64,000 nt of DNA from Kitasatospora sp. GP82 (GTDB taxonomy: Bacteria; Actinomycetota; Actinomycetes; Streptomycetales; Streptomycetaceae). Positions 10,972-18,662 of this stretch are shown here, one piece after another (the stretch's first letter is position 1; each line of letters begins with the position of its first letter). The notes below the pieces were generated by a model. The model was not told where the DNA came from. It was given only the letters and a program-made list of their open reading frames with translations, and searched no databases. The translations under genes were made by a program, and so were the position numbers. The DNA lies in contig NZ_JARZAJ010000022.1 in assembly GCF_029892105.1 (NCBI RefSeq), positions 1 to 64,000 on the forward strand. The letters are read 5' to 3'.

Positions 10972-13692
10972 ATGGCCACACGTACGCCCGGAAGTGACAT
11001 CAGCGGCTCACGCCGGGGGGCGGCACGCAACTCGAAACCCGGGTCGGCCAAGAAGACCTCCGCCGCCAAACCCGCCGTGAAGAAAGCCCCCGCCGCCAAA
11101 CCGGTCGCCAAACCGGCCGCCAAGGCGCCGGCCAAGCGGGCACCCGCGAGGCGGGCCGCCGCCAAGCCGCCGGCGGGCCCGCCGCCACCCGCGCCGAGGC
11201 CGATACTCTTCCGGGCCGTCCGCGCCCTCTGGCTGGGCCTGGCGCACAGCATCGGCGCGGTCTTCCGGGGTTTCGGCGACGGCGCCAAGAATCTCCACCC
11301 CGCGCATCGCAAGGACGGGGTGGCGCTGCTGCTGCTCGCGCTGGCCCTGGTCACGGCGGCCGGTACCTGGTTCAGCCCGCAGGGCTGGCTGGGCGAGGCG
11401 GCGACCAGTGTGGTCTCCGGCCTCTTCGGCCGGCTCGACGTCCTGATCCCGCTGCTGCTCGGCACCCTGTCGATCCGTCTGATGCGCCACCCGGGGCTGC
11501 CGGAGTCCAACGGCCGGGTCGCGATCGGCCTGAGCGCCCTGATCGTCGGCACCCTGGGCCTGGTCCACATCGGCTGCGGGGCGCCCGCCATGTCCACCGG
11601 TGCGACCCGGATACGGCTGGCCGGCGGCATCCTCGGCTGGGCCGTCTCGACGCCGATGATGGCCGCCGCCGGACCGCCGCTCGCGGTGCCGCTGCTGCTG
11701 CTGCTCGCCTTCTTCGGCCTGCTGGTGGTCACCTCCACGCCCGTCAACCGCATCCCCGAGCGGCTGCGCCTGCTCGGTGAGCGCCTGGGTGTCGTCGAGC
11801 CGTCGTTCCTGGAGGACTCGGACGAGGCGTACGGCCACGAGTTCTCCACCGAGCCGCCCGAGGACGCCGACCCCGGCGCGCTTCCGTTCACCATCGAGGA
11901 CACCCCGGGGGACGAGGTGGCGGCCCGGCGCCGGCGCCGTCGCAAGAAGGTGGACGAGCCGGAACTGGCCTCCGCCGTCCCCGACGTGTTCGTCAAGGAC
12001 CCGTACGCGACCAGGGACATCGCCGCCGGGGTCGCCGCCGACCTGGACGGCGCCCTGGTGCACGGCGTGCCCGCCTCCCCGGCCGTGGCCAGCATCATGA
12101 ACCAGGTGCAGGACCGCACCGCGCCGCCGGAGGAGCCCGCCGTCCCGGCCGCCCGGGGCGCCGGCGCGGTCGATCTGGACAAGCACGGGGCGGCCCCGGT
12201 GCGGATGGAGCAGCTCCAGCTGTCCGGTGACGGCACGTACACGCTGCCGCCGCTGGACCTGCTGGAGTTCGGAGCGCCCGCCAAGGCCCGCAGTGCGCTC
12301 AATGACGAGGTGGTGGCGCAGCTCTCCGGTGTCTTCGCCGAGTTCAAGGTGGACGCCCGGGTCACCGGCTTCACCCGGGGCCCGACGGTCACCCGCTACG
12401 AGGTCGAGCTCGGCCCCGCCGTGAAGGTCGAGCGGATCACCGCGCTGGCCAAGAACATCGCCTACGCGGTGGCCAGTCCGGATGTGCGGATCATCAGCCC
12501 GATCCCCGGCAAGTCGGCGGTCGGTGTGGAGATCCCCAACCGCGACCGGGAGATGGTCAACCTCGGCGACCTGCTGCGCTCGCGCACCGCCGCCGAGGAC
12601 ACCCACCCGATGGTGGTCGGCATGGGCAAGGACGTCGAGGGCCACACCGTGATGGCCAACCTCGCCAAGATGCCGCACATCCTGGTGGCCGGTGCGACCG
12701 GCGCGGGCAAGTCCTCCTGCATCAACTGCCTGATCACCTCCGTCCTGGCCCGGGCCACCCCGGACGAGGTCAAGATGGTGCTGGTCGACCCCAAGCGGGT
12801 CGAGCTGACGGCCTACGAGGGCATCCCGCACCTGATCACTCCGATCATCACCAACCCCAAGAAGGCCGCCGAGGCCCTCCAGTGGGTGGTCCGTGAGATG
12901 GACCTGCGCTACGACGACCTCGCGGCCTTCGGCTTCCGGCACGTGGACGACTTCAACGCGGCCGTCCGGTCGGGCAAGGTCACCCCGCCGCTGGGCAGCG
13001 AGCGCGAGCTGAAGCCGTATCCGTACCTGCTGGTGATCGTGGACGAGCTGGCCGACCTGATGATGGTCGCCCCGCGCGACGTCGAGGACTCGGTGGTCCG
13101 GATCACCCAGCTGGCACGCGCGGCCGGTATCCACCTGGTGCTGGCCACCCAGCGGCCCTCGGTGGACGTGGTCACCGGCCTGATCAAGGCCAACGTCCCG
13201 AGCCGGCTGGCCTTCGCCACCTCGGCGATGGCCGACTCCCGGGTCATCCTGGACCAGCCCGGCGCCGAGAAGCTGATCGGCAAGGGCGACGCGCTGTTCC
13301 TGCCGATGGGCGCCAGCAAACCGGTCCGGATGCAGGGCGCCTTCGTCACCGAGGCCGAGATCGCCAGGGTGGTCCAGCACTGCAAGGACCAGCTCACCGC
13401 GAGCTACCGGGACGACGTCACGGTCGGCGGCGGCCCGAAGAAGGAGATCGACGAGGAGATCGGCGACGATCTGGACCTGCTGATCCAGGCGGCCGAGCTG
13501 GTGGTCTCCACCCAGTTCGGCTCGACCTCGATGCTCCAGCGAAAGCTGCGGGTTGGCTTCGCCAAGGCCGGGCGGCTGATGGACCTCATGGAGTCGCGCG
13601 GCATCGTCGGGCCGAGCGAGGGCTCAAAGGCCCGCGATGTGCTGGTCAAGCCGGACGAGCTGGACGCCGTCATCCTCACCATCCGGGGGTGA
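10972..13692 (+). CDS. ftsK: DNA translocase FtsK/SpoIIIE
   Basis: 906 aa. An N-terminal tail of about 75 residues is rich in Ala, Lys and Pro and resembles histone-H1-like tails. It is followed by four or five membrane helices (about 110-265), an acidic and basic linker, the FtsK motor (Walker A GATGAGKS at 574-581; DELADLMM as Walker B), and a C-terminal winged-helix gamma domain (about 835-905, beginning DLLIQAAELV) that reads KOPS-type polarity sequences. The enzyme pumps chromosomal DNA through the septum; in Streptomyces it clears DNA during sporulation septation. No good Shine-Dalgarno precedes the ATG, but a TAGGCT box lies 8 bases upstream. Confidence 0.96.
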   Translation: MATRTPGSDISGSRRGAARNSKPGSAKKTSAAKPAVKKAPAAKPVAKPAAKAPAKRAPARRAAAKPPAGPPPPAPRPILFRAVRALWLGLAHSIGAVFRGFGDGAKNLHPAHRKDGVALLLLALALVTAAGTWFSPQGWLGEAATSVVSGLFGRLDVLIPLLLGTLSIRLMRHPGLPESNGRVAIGLSALIVGTLGLVHIGCGAPAMSTGATRIRLAGGILGWAVSTPMMAAAGPPLAVPLLLLLAFFGLLVVTSTPVNRIPERLRLLGERLGVVEPSFLEDSDEAYGHEFSTEPPEDADPGALPFTIEDTPGDEVAARRRRRRKKVDEPELASAVPDVFVKDPYATRDIAAGVAADLDGALVHGVPASPAVASIMNQVQDRTAPPEEPAVPAARGAGAVDLDKHGAAPVRMEQLQLSGDGTYTLPPLDLLEFGAPAKARSALNDEVVAQLSGVFAEFKVDARVTGFTRGPTVTRYEVELGPAVKVERITALAKNIAYAVASPDVRIISPIPGKSAVGVEIPNRDREMVNLGDLLRSRTAAEDTHPMVVGMGKDVEGHTVMANLAKMPHILVAGATGAGKSSCINCLITSVLARATPDEVKMVLVDPKRVELTAYEGIPHLITPIITNPKKAAEALQWVVREMDLRYDDLAAFGFRHVDDFNAAVRSGKVTPPLGSERELKPYPYLLVIVDELADLMMVAPRDVEDSVVRITQLARAAGIHLVLATQRPSVDVVTGLIKANVPSRLAFATSAMADSRVILDQPGAEKLIGKGDALFLPMGASKPVRMQGAFVTEAEIARVVQHCKDQLTASYRDDVTVGGGPKKEIDEEIGDDLDLLIQAAELVVSTQFGSTSMLQRKLRVGFAKAGRLMDLMESRGIVGPSEGSKARDVLVKPDELDAVILTIRG

Positions 13693-14026
13693 CACCGCTG
13701 GCGCCCGCCCGCCCGGCTCACCCCTGCGGCGGAGTCGTCGGCCGGCGCCGGCGGCGTCGGTGCGTCCTTCGGCCCAGCGGGCAGGGGTCTCACTCGTTCG
13801 GACGAACCGGGTGAGCCCTGCCGTCGCCCGGCAGGGCGGGAACCGGCGGCCGGGGCCGTACGTCCCTGCCAGGGCAGGGGAGTTCGGTGGGCCCGCCCGG
13901 CTGACTGCACATCGGCACCGACCGGCCGTGGCGCGCACTTTCGGGCCCGTTCCGCTTGAGAAAGGCTCGGCCTCCGCCCCTAGACTGTCTTCTCAGCAGA
14001 TGGCCAATGCTCGAAAGGCGCGCCCA
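13693..14026. other. 334-bp intergenic region downstream of ftsK
   Basis: A stem-loop with a 9-bp stem (13815-13823 and 13829-13837) is a possible ftsK terminator, and a second CCCTGC/GCAGGG hairpin follows near 13862. The 3' part holds the promoter described at 13956-13986. No coding sequence is apparent. Confidence 0.55.
13956..13986 (+). promoter_or_regulatory. Promoter of the RodZ-like gene
   Basis: TTGAGA (13956-13961) and TAGACT (13981-13986) are separated by 19 bp, close to the streptomycete HrdB pattern. Predicted initiation near 13993 leaves a leader of about 34 bases before the GTG at 14027. Confidence 0.5.
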
Positions 14027-14908
14027 GTGACCATCGGCAAGTCCCCCCGCCGCGACAGCCGCCGGCTCCCCGCCGATTCTGAGGGTGCCGCGCCGGAGCA
14101 GCAGGCGCCCGCTGAGCCCGCCGACGAGACGGAGAGCATCGGTCGGCTGCTCTGTGCGGCCCGGCTGGCAGCCGGGCTGACGGTCGATCAGGTGAGTGCC
14201 GGCACCCGGGTGCGGGTGCCGATCGTGTACGCCGTCGAGGAGGACGATTTCAGCCGCTGCGGCGGTGACTTCTACGCCCGCGGCCACATCAGGGCGATCG
14301 CCAAGGCCGTCGGCGTCGACGGCGAGCCGCTCGTCGCCCGGTACGACGCCGCGCACGGCGGCGCGCCGGGCGTGCAGCGTGCCACCCAGCTGCTGGACAC
14401 CGGCTCGATCAAGGTCACCGACCACCGGCGCCCGAACTGGACGGCCGCGATGGTGGCCGCGATCGTCGCGGTGGTCGCGCTGATCGGTTTCAACCTCCTC
14501 GTCGGCAAGCCGACCCGCTCGACGGCGGGCGACGCCAGCTCCCCGCGGTCCGCCGTCTCCGCGCCGGTCACGCCCACCGTCCAGCCGCCCGCCCTGGTGC
14601 CGAGCACCGCCGCATCGAGTGTCGCGGCGATCGCGGCCGCCCCGGCCGACAAGGTCACCGTCAAGCTGGTCGCGGAGAAGGACACCAGCTGGGTCTCGGC
14701 GGTGGACAGCAGCGGCAAGTCGCTCTTCCAGAACAACCTGGACCAGGGTGCCGACCAGACCTTCACCGATCCCAAGCAGATCAAACTGGTGATCGGCAAC
14801 GCGGCCGCCGTACACGTGTACGTCAACGGCAAGGACCTCGGACCGGCGGGCCAGGACGGCCAGGTGGTGCACCTCACGTACACCCCCGGAGACCCGCAGG
14901 CAGGCTGA
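14027..14908 (+). CDS. RodZ-like HTH / membrane / DUF4115 protein
   Basis: 293 aa from the GTG at 14027 (GAAAGG eight bases upstream). An in-frame ATG at 14000 lies close to the predicted transcription start and lacks an SD. A helix-turn-helix of the HTH_25 type occupies about residues 35-95 (IGRLLCAARLAAGLTVDQVS). A single transmembrane segment lies at about 138-160, followed by a Pro/Ala/Ser-rich linker and a C-terminal DUF4115 domain (about 205-290). This architecture is that of RodZ, which links cytoplasmic MreB to the elongation machinery in rods. In filamentous actinomycetes the role is uncertain. It stands between ftsK and rimO, a location remembered for S. coelicolor SCO5751. Confidence 0.82.
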   Translation: MTIGKSPRRDSRRLPADSEGAAPEQQAPAEPADETESIGRLLCAARLAAGLTVDQVSAGTRVRVPIVYAVEEDDFSRCGGDFYARGHIRAIAKAVGVDGEPLVARYDAAHGGAPGVQRATQLLDTGSIKVTDHRRPNWTAAMVAAIVAVVALIGFNLLVGKPTRSTAGDASSPRSAVSAPVTPTVQPPALVPSTAASSVAAIAAAPADKVTVKLVAEKDTSWVSAVDSSGKSLFQNNLDQGADQTFTDPKQIKLVIGNAAAVHVYVNGKDLGPAGQDGQVVHLTYTPGDPQAG

Positions 14909-14928
14909 GCGGAACCGTACATTCGGGG

Positions 14929-14967
14929 CGCGCGACCTCCGGGGCGAACGACACCTGAGGTCGCGCG
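14929..14967. repeat. Inverted repeat upstream of rimO
   Basis: Perfect 10-bp arms CGCGCGACCT (14929-14938) and AGGTCGCGCG (14958-14967) are separated by 19 bp. The right arm ends one base before the rimO -10 candidate TAATCT (14969-14974), so it could be an operator or a terminator of the upstream gene. Confidence 0.4.
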
Positions 14968-14968
14968 T

Positions 14969-14974
14969 TAATCT
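14969..14974 (+). promoter_or_regulatory. Putative -10 box of rimO (leaderless)
   Basis: TAATCT ends 7 bases before the rimO ATG at 14982, the spacing expected for a leaderless transcript. No Shine-Dalgarno sequence is present. Confidence 0.5.
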
Positions 14975-14981
14975 TGGCCCT

Positions 14982-16427
14982 ATGCCTGAACGCCGTACAG
15001 TCGCCCTTGTCACGCTCGGATGCGCCCGCAACGAGGTGGACTCCGAGGAACTCGCCGGGCGACTGGAGGCCGATGGCTGGCAGCTCGTCGACGACGCCTC
15101 CGAAGCCGATGTCGCCGTGGTCAACACCTGTGGCTTTGTCGAGGCCGCCAAGAAGGACTCCGTCGACGCCCTGCTGGAGGCCAACGACCTCAAGGGCAAC
15201 GGCCGCACGCAGGCCGTCGTCGCGGTCGGCTGTATGGCCGAGCGCTACGGCAAGGAACTTGCCGACGCGCTGCCCGAGGCCGACGGGGTGCTCGGCTTCG
15301 ACGACTACGCCAACATCTCCGACCGGCTGCAGACCATCCTCTCCGGCGGCCACCACGCCGCACACCTCCCGCGCGACCGGCGCAAGCTGCTCCCGCTGAC
15401 CCCGGTCGAGCGCCAGGCGGCCGCCGCCGAGGTCGCCCTGCCCGGTCACGGAGCCCCCGAGGACCTTCCGGAGGGCGTGGCCCCCGCCTCCGGCCCGCGC
15501 ACCCTGCGAAAGCGCCTGGACGACAACCCGGTCGCCTCGATCAAGCTGGCTTCCGGCTGCGACCGCCGGTGCTCCTTCTGCGCCATCCCCGCCTTCCGCG
15601 GCTCCTTCATCTCCCGCCGTCCCTCCGACGTGCTGCACGAGGCCCAGTGGCTGGCCGAGCAGGGCGTCCGCGAGGTGGTCCTGGTCAGCGAGAACAACAC
15701 CTCCTACGGCAAGGACCTCGGCGACATCCGGCTCCTTGAGACGCTGCTGACCGAGATCGCCGCCGTCGAGGGCATCGAGCGGGTCCGGGTGAGCTACCTG
15801 CAGCCGGCCGAGATGCGCCCGGGGCTGATCGACGCGATGACCGGCACCCCCGGCGTCGTCCCGTACTTCGACCTCTCCTTCCAGCACTCCGCCCCGGCCG
15901 TGCTGCGCCGGATGCGTCGATTCGGCAGCACCGACCAGTTCCTGGACCTGCTGAAGACCATCAGGGACAAGGCCCCGCAGGCCGGCGCCCGCTCCAACTT
16001 CATCGTCGGCTTCCCCGGTGAGACCGAGGAGGACTTCGCCGAGCTGGAACGGTTCATCACGCACGCCGGGCTGGATGCGATCGGTGTCTTCGGCTACTCC
16101 GACGAGGACGGCACCGAGGCCGCGACCTACGACGGCAAGCTGCCCGAGGACGTGGTCGCCGAGCGCCTGGCCAAGCTCTCCCGGCTCGCCGAGGAGCTGA
16201 CCGCGCAGCGTGCCGAGCAGCGGATCGGCACCGAGGTCCTGGTGCTGGTCGAGTCGGTCGAGGACGGAGTGGTCGAGGGCCGGGCGGCCCACCAGGCCCC
16301 CGAGACGGACGGCCTGACCACCCTGCTGGGCGCCGAGGACGTCAAGGTCGGCGAGTTCCACCGCGCCCTGGTGGTCGGCACCGAGGGCGTCGACCTCGTC
16401 GCGGAGCTGCTTGGGGCCGAGGCATGA
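14982..16427 (+). CDS. rimO: Ribosomal protein S12 methylthiotransferase RimO
   Basis: 481 aa, cytoplasmic. The N-terminal UPF0004 domain carries the cluster cysteines C14 (TLGCARN), C50 (NTCGF) and C84 (VGCMAE). The radical-SAM motif CDRRCSFC places C193, C197 and C200 on the second 4Fe-4S cluster. A C-terminal TRAM domain ends the protein. RimO adds a methylthio group to a conserved Asp of ribosomal protein S12. The TLGCARNEVDSE N-terminus separates it from MiaB, whose gene is also in this window at 40400. It has about 40 extra residues (near 145-185) before the radical-SAM core. It overlaps pgsA by 4 bases, so the two are probably co-transcribed. It probably starts without a leader. Confidence 0.95.
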   Translation: MPERRTVALVTLGCARNEVDSEELAGRLEADGWQLVDDASEADVAVVNTCGFVEAAKKDSVDALLEANDLKGNGRTQAVVAVGCMAERYGKELADALPEADGVLGFDDYANISDRLQTILSGGHHAAHLPRDRRKLLPLTPVERQAAAAEVALPGHGAPEDLPEGVAPASGPRTLRKRLDDNPVASIKLASGCDRRCSFCAIPAFRGSFISRRPSDVLHEAQWLAEQGVREVVLVSENNTSYGKDLGDIRLLETLLTEIAAVEGIERVRVSYLQPAEMRPGLIDAMTGTPGVVPYFDLSFQHSAPAVLRRMRRFGSTDQFLDLLKTIRDKAPQAGARSNFIVGFPGETEEDFAELERFITHAGLDAIGVFGYSDEDGTEAATYDGKLPEDVVAERLAKLSRLAEELTAQRAEQRIGTEVLVLVESVEDGVVEGRAAHQAPETDGLTTLLGAEDVKVGEFHRALVVGTEGVDLVAELLGAEA

Positions 16428-17062
16428 CCCAGGGGCCAGGCGCCCCGGCAGCGCCGCACCCGGGCCGCCCGGGTGCGGCGCTGCCGCCGCAGCCGGGCCT
16501 CTGGAACATCGCCAACATCCTGACGATGGTCCGGCTGCTGCTGGTGCCGGTGTTCGTGGCGCTGCTCTTCGCGGCCGGGGGCCACGACCCCAAGTGGCGC
16601 TCGGTGGCCTGGGCCGCCTTCGCCATCGCGATGATCACCGACCTGTTCGACGGGGAGCTGGCCCGGCGCAAGGGCCTGGTCACCGACTTCGGAAAGATCG
16701 CCGACCCGATCGCGGACAAGGCGATCATGGGTGCGGCGCTGGTCGGCCTCTCCGTCCTGGGCGACCTGGCCTGGTGGGTCACCGTGGTGATCCTGGCCCG
16801 TGAGCTGGGCATCACCGTGCTCCGCTTCTGGGTGATCCGCTACGGCGTCATCCCCGCCAGTCGCGGCGGCAAGCTGAAGACCCTCACCCAGGGCATCGCG
16901 GTCGGCATGTACGTCCTGGTGCTCACCGGCTGGCTGGCCACCGGGCGGGCCGTGCTGATGGGTCTGGCCGTGCTGCTCACCGTCGGCACCGGGCTCGACT
17001 ACATCGGGCAGGCGATCAGGCTGCGCCGAGAGGGCATGGCCAGGGAGCGCGCCGAGCGATGA
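16424..17062 (+). CDS. pgsA: CDP-diacylglycerol-glycerol-3-phosphate 3-phosphatidyltransferase
   Basis: 212 aa integral membrane protein. The CDP-alcohol phosphotransferase signature D-x2-D-G-x2-A-R-x8-G-x3-D-x3-D is complete, with D73, D76, G77, A80, R81, G90, D94 and D98. It makes phosphatidylglycerol phosphate from CDP-diacylglycerol and glycerol-3-phosphate, on the way to phosphatidylglycerol and cardiolipin. The start ATG overlaps the rimO stop and its own end overlaps the cinA start by 4 bases, so rimO-pgsA-cinA is a translationally coupled operon. The first 25 residues are Pro/Gly/Ala-rich. A paralogous synthase acting on another alcohol is possible but the neighbours favour PgsA. Confidence 0.9.
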   Translation: MTQGPGAPAAPHPGRPGAALPPQPGLWNIANILTMVRLLLVPVFVALLFAAGGHDPKWRSVAWAAFAIAMITDLFDGELARRKGLVTDFGKIADPIADKAIMGAALVGLSVLGDLAWWVTVVILARELGITVLRFWVIRYGVIPASRGGKLKTLTQGIAVGMYVLVLTGWLATGRAVLMGLAVLLTVGTGLDYIGQAIRLRREGMARERAER

Positions 17063-17568
17063 ACGACACCGCCCCCTCCCAGGACCACCGGCTCGCCGAT
17101 CGGGCGCATACGGCGCTGCGCGGACGCGGTGCCACGGTCGCCGTCGCTGAGTCGCTGACCGGCGGGCTGCTGGCCGCCGCCCTGGTGGACGTCCCCGGTG
17201 CCTCGAAGAGCTTCCGAGGCTCGGTCACCGCGTACGCCACCGACCTGAAGGCGTCCGTACTGGGCGTGGACGAGGGTCTGTTGGCCGTGTACGGACCTGT
17301 GCACCCCGTGGTGGCCCGTCAGATGGCCGACGGCGTACGCAGACTGCTCGGCGCCACCTACGGCCTGGCCACCACCGGCGTGGCCGGTCCCGACCCGCAG
17401 GACGGTCAGGAGGTCGGCACCGTGTACCTGGCTCTGGCAGGACCCGGGGGCACCCAGGTCGTCTCGCCCGGGCTGTCCGGGGCACGTGACAGAATCCGTG
17501 CCGATGCGGTGACCGCGGCGCTGGAGCTGCTGAGCGATCACGTATCGGTTGAACCCCCGTCGTGTTGA
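17059..17568 (+). CDS. cinA: Nicotinamide-nucleotide amidohydrolase (CinA C-terminal family)
   Basis: 169 aa, corresponding to the stand-alone CinA C-terminal domain (PncC type) without the N-terminal molybdopterin-binding-like domain of longer CinA proteins. The motif AESLTGGLLAA (about 31-41) and the TTGVAGP segment near residue 110 are typical. The enzyme converts nicotinamide mononucleotide to nicotinate mononucleotide and ammonia in the pyridine nucleotide cycle. Its ATG overlaps the end of pgsA, so it is translated by coupling. The association pgsA-cinA is very common in actinobacteria and Firmicutes. Confidence 0.9.
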   Translation: MNDTAPSQDHRLADRAHTALRGRGATVAVAESLTGGLLAAALVDVPGASKSFRGSVTAYATDLKASVLGVDEGLLAVYGPVHPVVARQMADGVRRLLGATYGLATTGVAGPDPQDGQEVGTVYLALAGPGGTQVVSPGLSGARDRIRADAVTAALELLSDHVSVEPPSC

Positions 17569-17854
17569 GGTTTCCGGCTGTTTTCCTGAATTGGCACTGA
17601 ACTGGCTGCCAGAGCTGGAGGATCGTGTTACACCAGATGGCCTGGTTGGGCAGATACCAGGTAGCTGACGAGTCGCGTGGCCTCGGCCGCGGGCCCGGAG
17701 CGGGCGCGCGGACAGTCCGGGCGGGGAACAAACAGGGGAGGGGACAGCCTTGCAGCCCAGAGTGAACACGACCATGGTCCCCGCACGCGATGCGGACAAG
17801 GCGGTACGGTGGGGGCGTGACATCTCGATCCGCAGTCCGAGGAGGGAGGCACCG

Positions 17855-18223
17855 ATGATCCTGCTCCGTCGCCTACTGGGCGATGTACTGCGTCGGCAGC
17901 GCCAGCGCCAGGGCCGCACACTCCGCGAGGTGTCGGCGGCCGCCAGGGTTTCGCTCGGTTACCTCTCCGAGGTCGAGCGGGGGCAGAAGGAGGCGTCCTC
18001 CGAGCTGCTCTCCGCCATCTGCGACGCACTCGATGTCCGGATGTCCGAGGTTATGCGCGAGGTCAGCGACGAGCTGTCGCTCGCCGAACTTGCGGCAATG
18101 GCCACCCTCTCGGAGGGTGAGCTGCTGAGGCCGGTACTCGAACCGGTTCCGCTGCCCGCTCCCGGCGACCGGATGAGCGGCATCTCGCCCAAGGCTGCGG
18201 CCGTGGACGTGGTGGCGGCCTGA
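17855..18223 (+). CDS. clgR: ClgR, XRE-family activator of clp protease genes
   Basis: 122 aa from the ATG at 17855, directly after GAGGAGGGAGG; the longer frame to 17750 is rejected. An XRE helix-turn-helix spans about residues 8-66 with the ClgR-type sequence REVSAAARVSLGYLSEVERG. The protein ends with -VDVVAA. In Streptomyces ClgR activates clpP1clpP2, lon and clpC and is itself degraded by ClpP through a C-terminal Ala-Ala, and that degron is visible here. It stands alone, 286 bp after cinA, with no clear ClgR operator seen in its own upstream region. Confidence 0.93.
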   Translation: MILLRRLLGDVLRRQRQRQGRTLREVSAAARVSLGYLSEVERGQKEASSELLSAICDALDVRMSEVMREVSDELSLAELAAMATLSEGELLRPVLEPVPLPAPGDRMSGISPKAAAVDVVAA

Positions 18224-18272
18224 CCGGACCTCGCCCTCCCCGTGCGCTGCGGGGGACGAGTGAAGGAGGCCG

Positions 18273-18563
18273 ATGGTGCGAAGGGTCCGGTCGGCGTGTG
18301 CCGACGTACGACTGAACGTCCTCGGGCGAATAGGCCAGGATCGGCGCTGGGGCACGGCCGTGGTGCTCGGTGTGCTGTGCTGGGGGCTGCTGCTGGGCAC
18401 CGGGCTCCGGAGCGGTGGCGCAGCGCTGGGAATGCTCGCTGCGGGAAGCTGGGGAATCGGCTTCGTCCCGGTGCACAGCAACCGTCGGCTGACCGAACCA
18501 CAACGCCGTACGGGTGAACCGTCGGCGGGGGAACCGGCTGCGCCACTTGACCGACACCTCTGA
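18273..18563 (+). CDS. Small putative membrane protein
   Basis: 96 aa. A strong GAAGGAGG lies 4 bases before the ATG at 18273 and 7 bases before a GTG at 18276. Two hydrophobic stretches (about 27-45 and 50-67) separated by a short turn suggest a two-helix membrane hairpin, and the tail is Pro/Arg/Glu-rich and polar. I do not recognise a family. It begins 49 bases after clgR, so it could be co-transcribed. A strong terminator at 18600-18652 closes the unit, which supports it being expressed. It may still be a chance frame. Confidence 0.5.
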   Translation: MVRRVRSACADVRLNVLGRIGQDRRWGTAVVLGVLCWGLLLGTGLRSGGAALGMLAAGSWGIGFVPVHSNRRLTEPQRRTGEPSAGEPAAPLDRHL

Positions 18564-18599
18564 GCCGTTCCGAAAGCTTTTCCGGATCTCCATCCGGCC

Positions 18600-18652
18600 G
18601 GGGAGCCCGCAGGACCGTGCCCCTACCGGGCGCACGGTGCTGCGGGCTCCCC
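18600..18652. terminator. Bidirectional terminator between convergent genes
   Basis: Perfect 13-bp arms (18600-18612 and 18640-18652) extend inward with a second paired block ACCGTGC/GCACGGT. It lies just beyond the end of the Lhr helicase gene (-) at 18663 and after the small membrane protein gene (+). Confidence 0.8.
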
Positions 18653-18662
18653 TGCGTGCCGG

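Noticed and set aside
14000..14026. Upstream ATG start for the RodZ-like gene at 14000
   Set aside because: It lies only about 7 bases after the predicted transcription start and lacks an SD. The GTG at 14027 has GAAAGG at 8-base spacing and gives the family-like N-terminus.
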